Source: Zelopaecilomyces penicillatus
Lineage: Eukaryota; Ascomycota; Sordariomycetes; Hypocreales; Pseudodiploosporaceae
Length of the DNA stretch: 64,000 bases
Assembly: GCA_005765155.1 (NCBI GenBank)
Contig: VCCP01000006.1
Coordinates: forward strand, 1,376,501 to 1,440,500
Direction: 5' to 3'
A program made the position numbers and the translations under genes. A model generated the notes under the pieces. The model was not told the origin of the DNA and searched no databases. It saw only the letters and a program-made list of their open reading frames with translations. Shown piece by piece: positions 63,709 through 64,000 of this stretch (positions are counted from its first letter, which is position 1; every line of letters begins with the position of its first letter).

Positions 63709-64000
63709 AGGTTCGCATGTAAATTGGCAAAGCGACTTGGCTAGCCTTTCAAGGGCTTAATGATGAGCCCTATTCCGCATCCTGTAGCGTTGGTTAGTTT
63801 TTTATGGAGTTTTAGGAGGACCTGTTAGTCCAATTTCAGGTCTCATGTTGGTATATAAATCGTGGGTATACATTTCATGTCTGGTGTACAACATAATATC
63901 TACAAATTTGCCCTTCCTTCTTGTTTTCGCCTCCTCTTTGAATCCTTGACGCTGCGCTTCAATGCTTCCTGGTCCTCCTGACTGAGTTTACTGGGCACTC
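63709..64000. other. 3' flank of pantothenate synthetase gene
   Basis: No gene is supported in the last 292 bases. Mostly 3' UTR and flank. Confidence 0.5.

Noticed and set aside
1..64000. tRNA, 5S rRNA, CRISPR arrays and telomere repeats
   Set aside because: No TPsiC-type GGTTCRANTCC box with a matching partner was seen by eye, no CRISPR-like spaced repeats, and no TTAGGG arrays at the ends. A tRNA scan would be decisive.

Overview
The window is nuclear DNA of a filamentous ascomycete (Pezizomycotina). A Sordariomycete, probably Hypocreales, fits best, but the sequence alone does not settle the order. The evidence is short spliceosomal introns of about 50-120 nt with GTAAGT/GTATGT donors, CTAAC/CTGAC-like branch sites and YAG acceptors. 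It also includes two Zn2Cys6 transcription factors, several F-box/2EXR proteins, and orthologues of ASA1, TTC1, pantothenate synthetase and JEN-type transporters. There are no operons, CRISPR arrays or rRNAs, and I found no tRNA gene. I counted 22 protein-coding genes that I can support, plus one weak one, and wrote out exon structures where a splice restores the frame.

Layout. 1-6 kb: a hypothetical protein (-) and a DUF4139 protein (+). 6-11 kb: a 5 kb gene-poor stretch ahead of a Zn2Cys6 regulator (11.1-13.8 kb). 16-20 kb: a JEN-family monocarboxylate transporter and a Gln/Gly-rich glycine-zipper protein. 21-29 kb: an accessory-looking block with a tiny Cys-rich protein, three F-box proteins (two of them clear paralogues), a 2EXR protein and a TENA/THI-4 protein. 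29-41 kb: a WecD-like N-acetyltransferase, a 1,967-residue ZNFX1/Hrr1-type helicase, an ArnA homologue and an ArnB homologue. 41-54 kb: mostly conserved genes, namely a LURP/Tubby-like protein, a HAD phosphatase, TTC1, a Zn2Cys6 regulator, ASA1 and a conserved hypothetical. 54-59.8 kb: gene-poor, with two diverged copies of a ~285 bp repeat, a 10-bp tandem repeat and many microsatellites. 59.8-63.7 kb: a DHA2-type efflux pump and pantothenate synthetase.

The most interesting content is the set of three intronless genes of bacterial character at 29.2 and 37.5-40.9 kb. ArnA and ArnB together would convert UDP-glucuronate to UDP-4-amino-4-deoxy-L-arabinose, the bacterial lipid A modification sugar. 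The dehydrogenase/decarboxylase half of the ArnA homologue keeps every catalytic residue I could check. Its formyltransferase half has lost all three catalytic residues (Asn->Ser, His->Gln, Asp->Asn) and the folate-loop motif. The nearby WecD-like enzyme belongs to a family that N-acetylates a 4-amino sugar of the same galacto/L-arabino ring geometry, so it could replace the lost N-formylation with N-acetylation. This would be an amino-pentose nucleotide-sugar pathway in a fungus, with no glycosyltransferase visible in the window.
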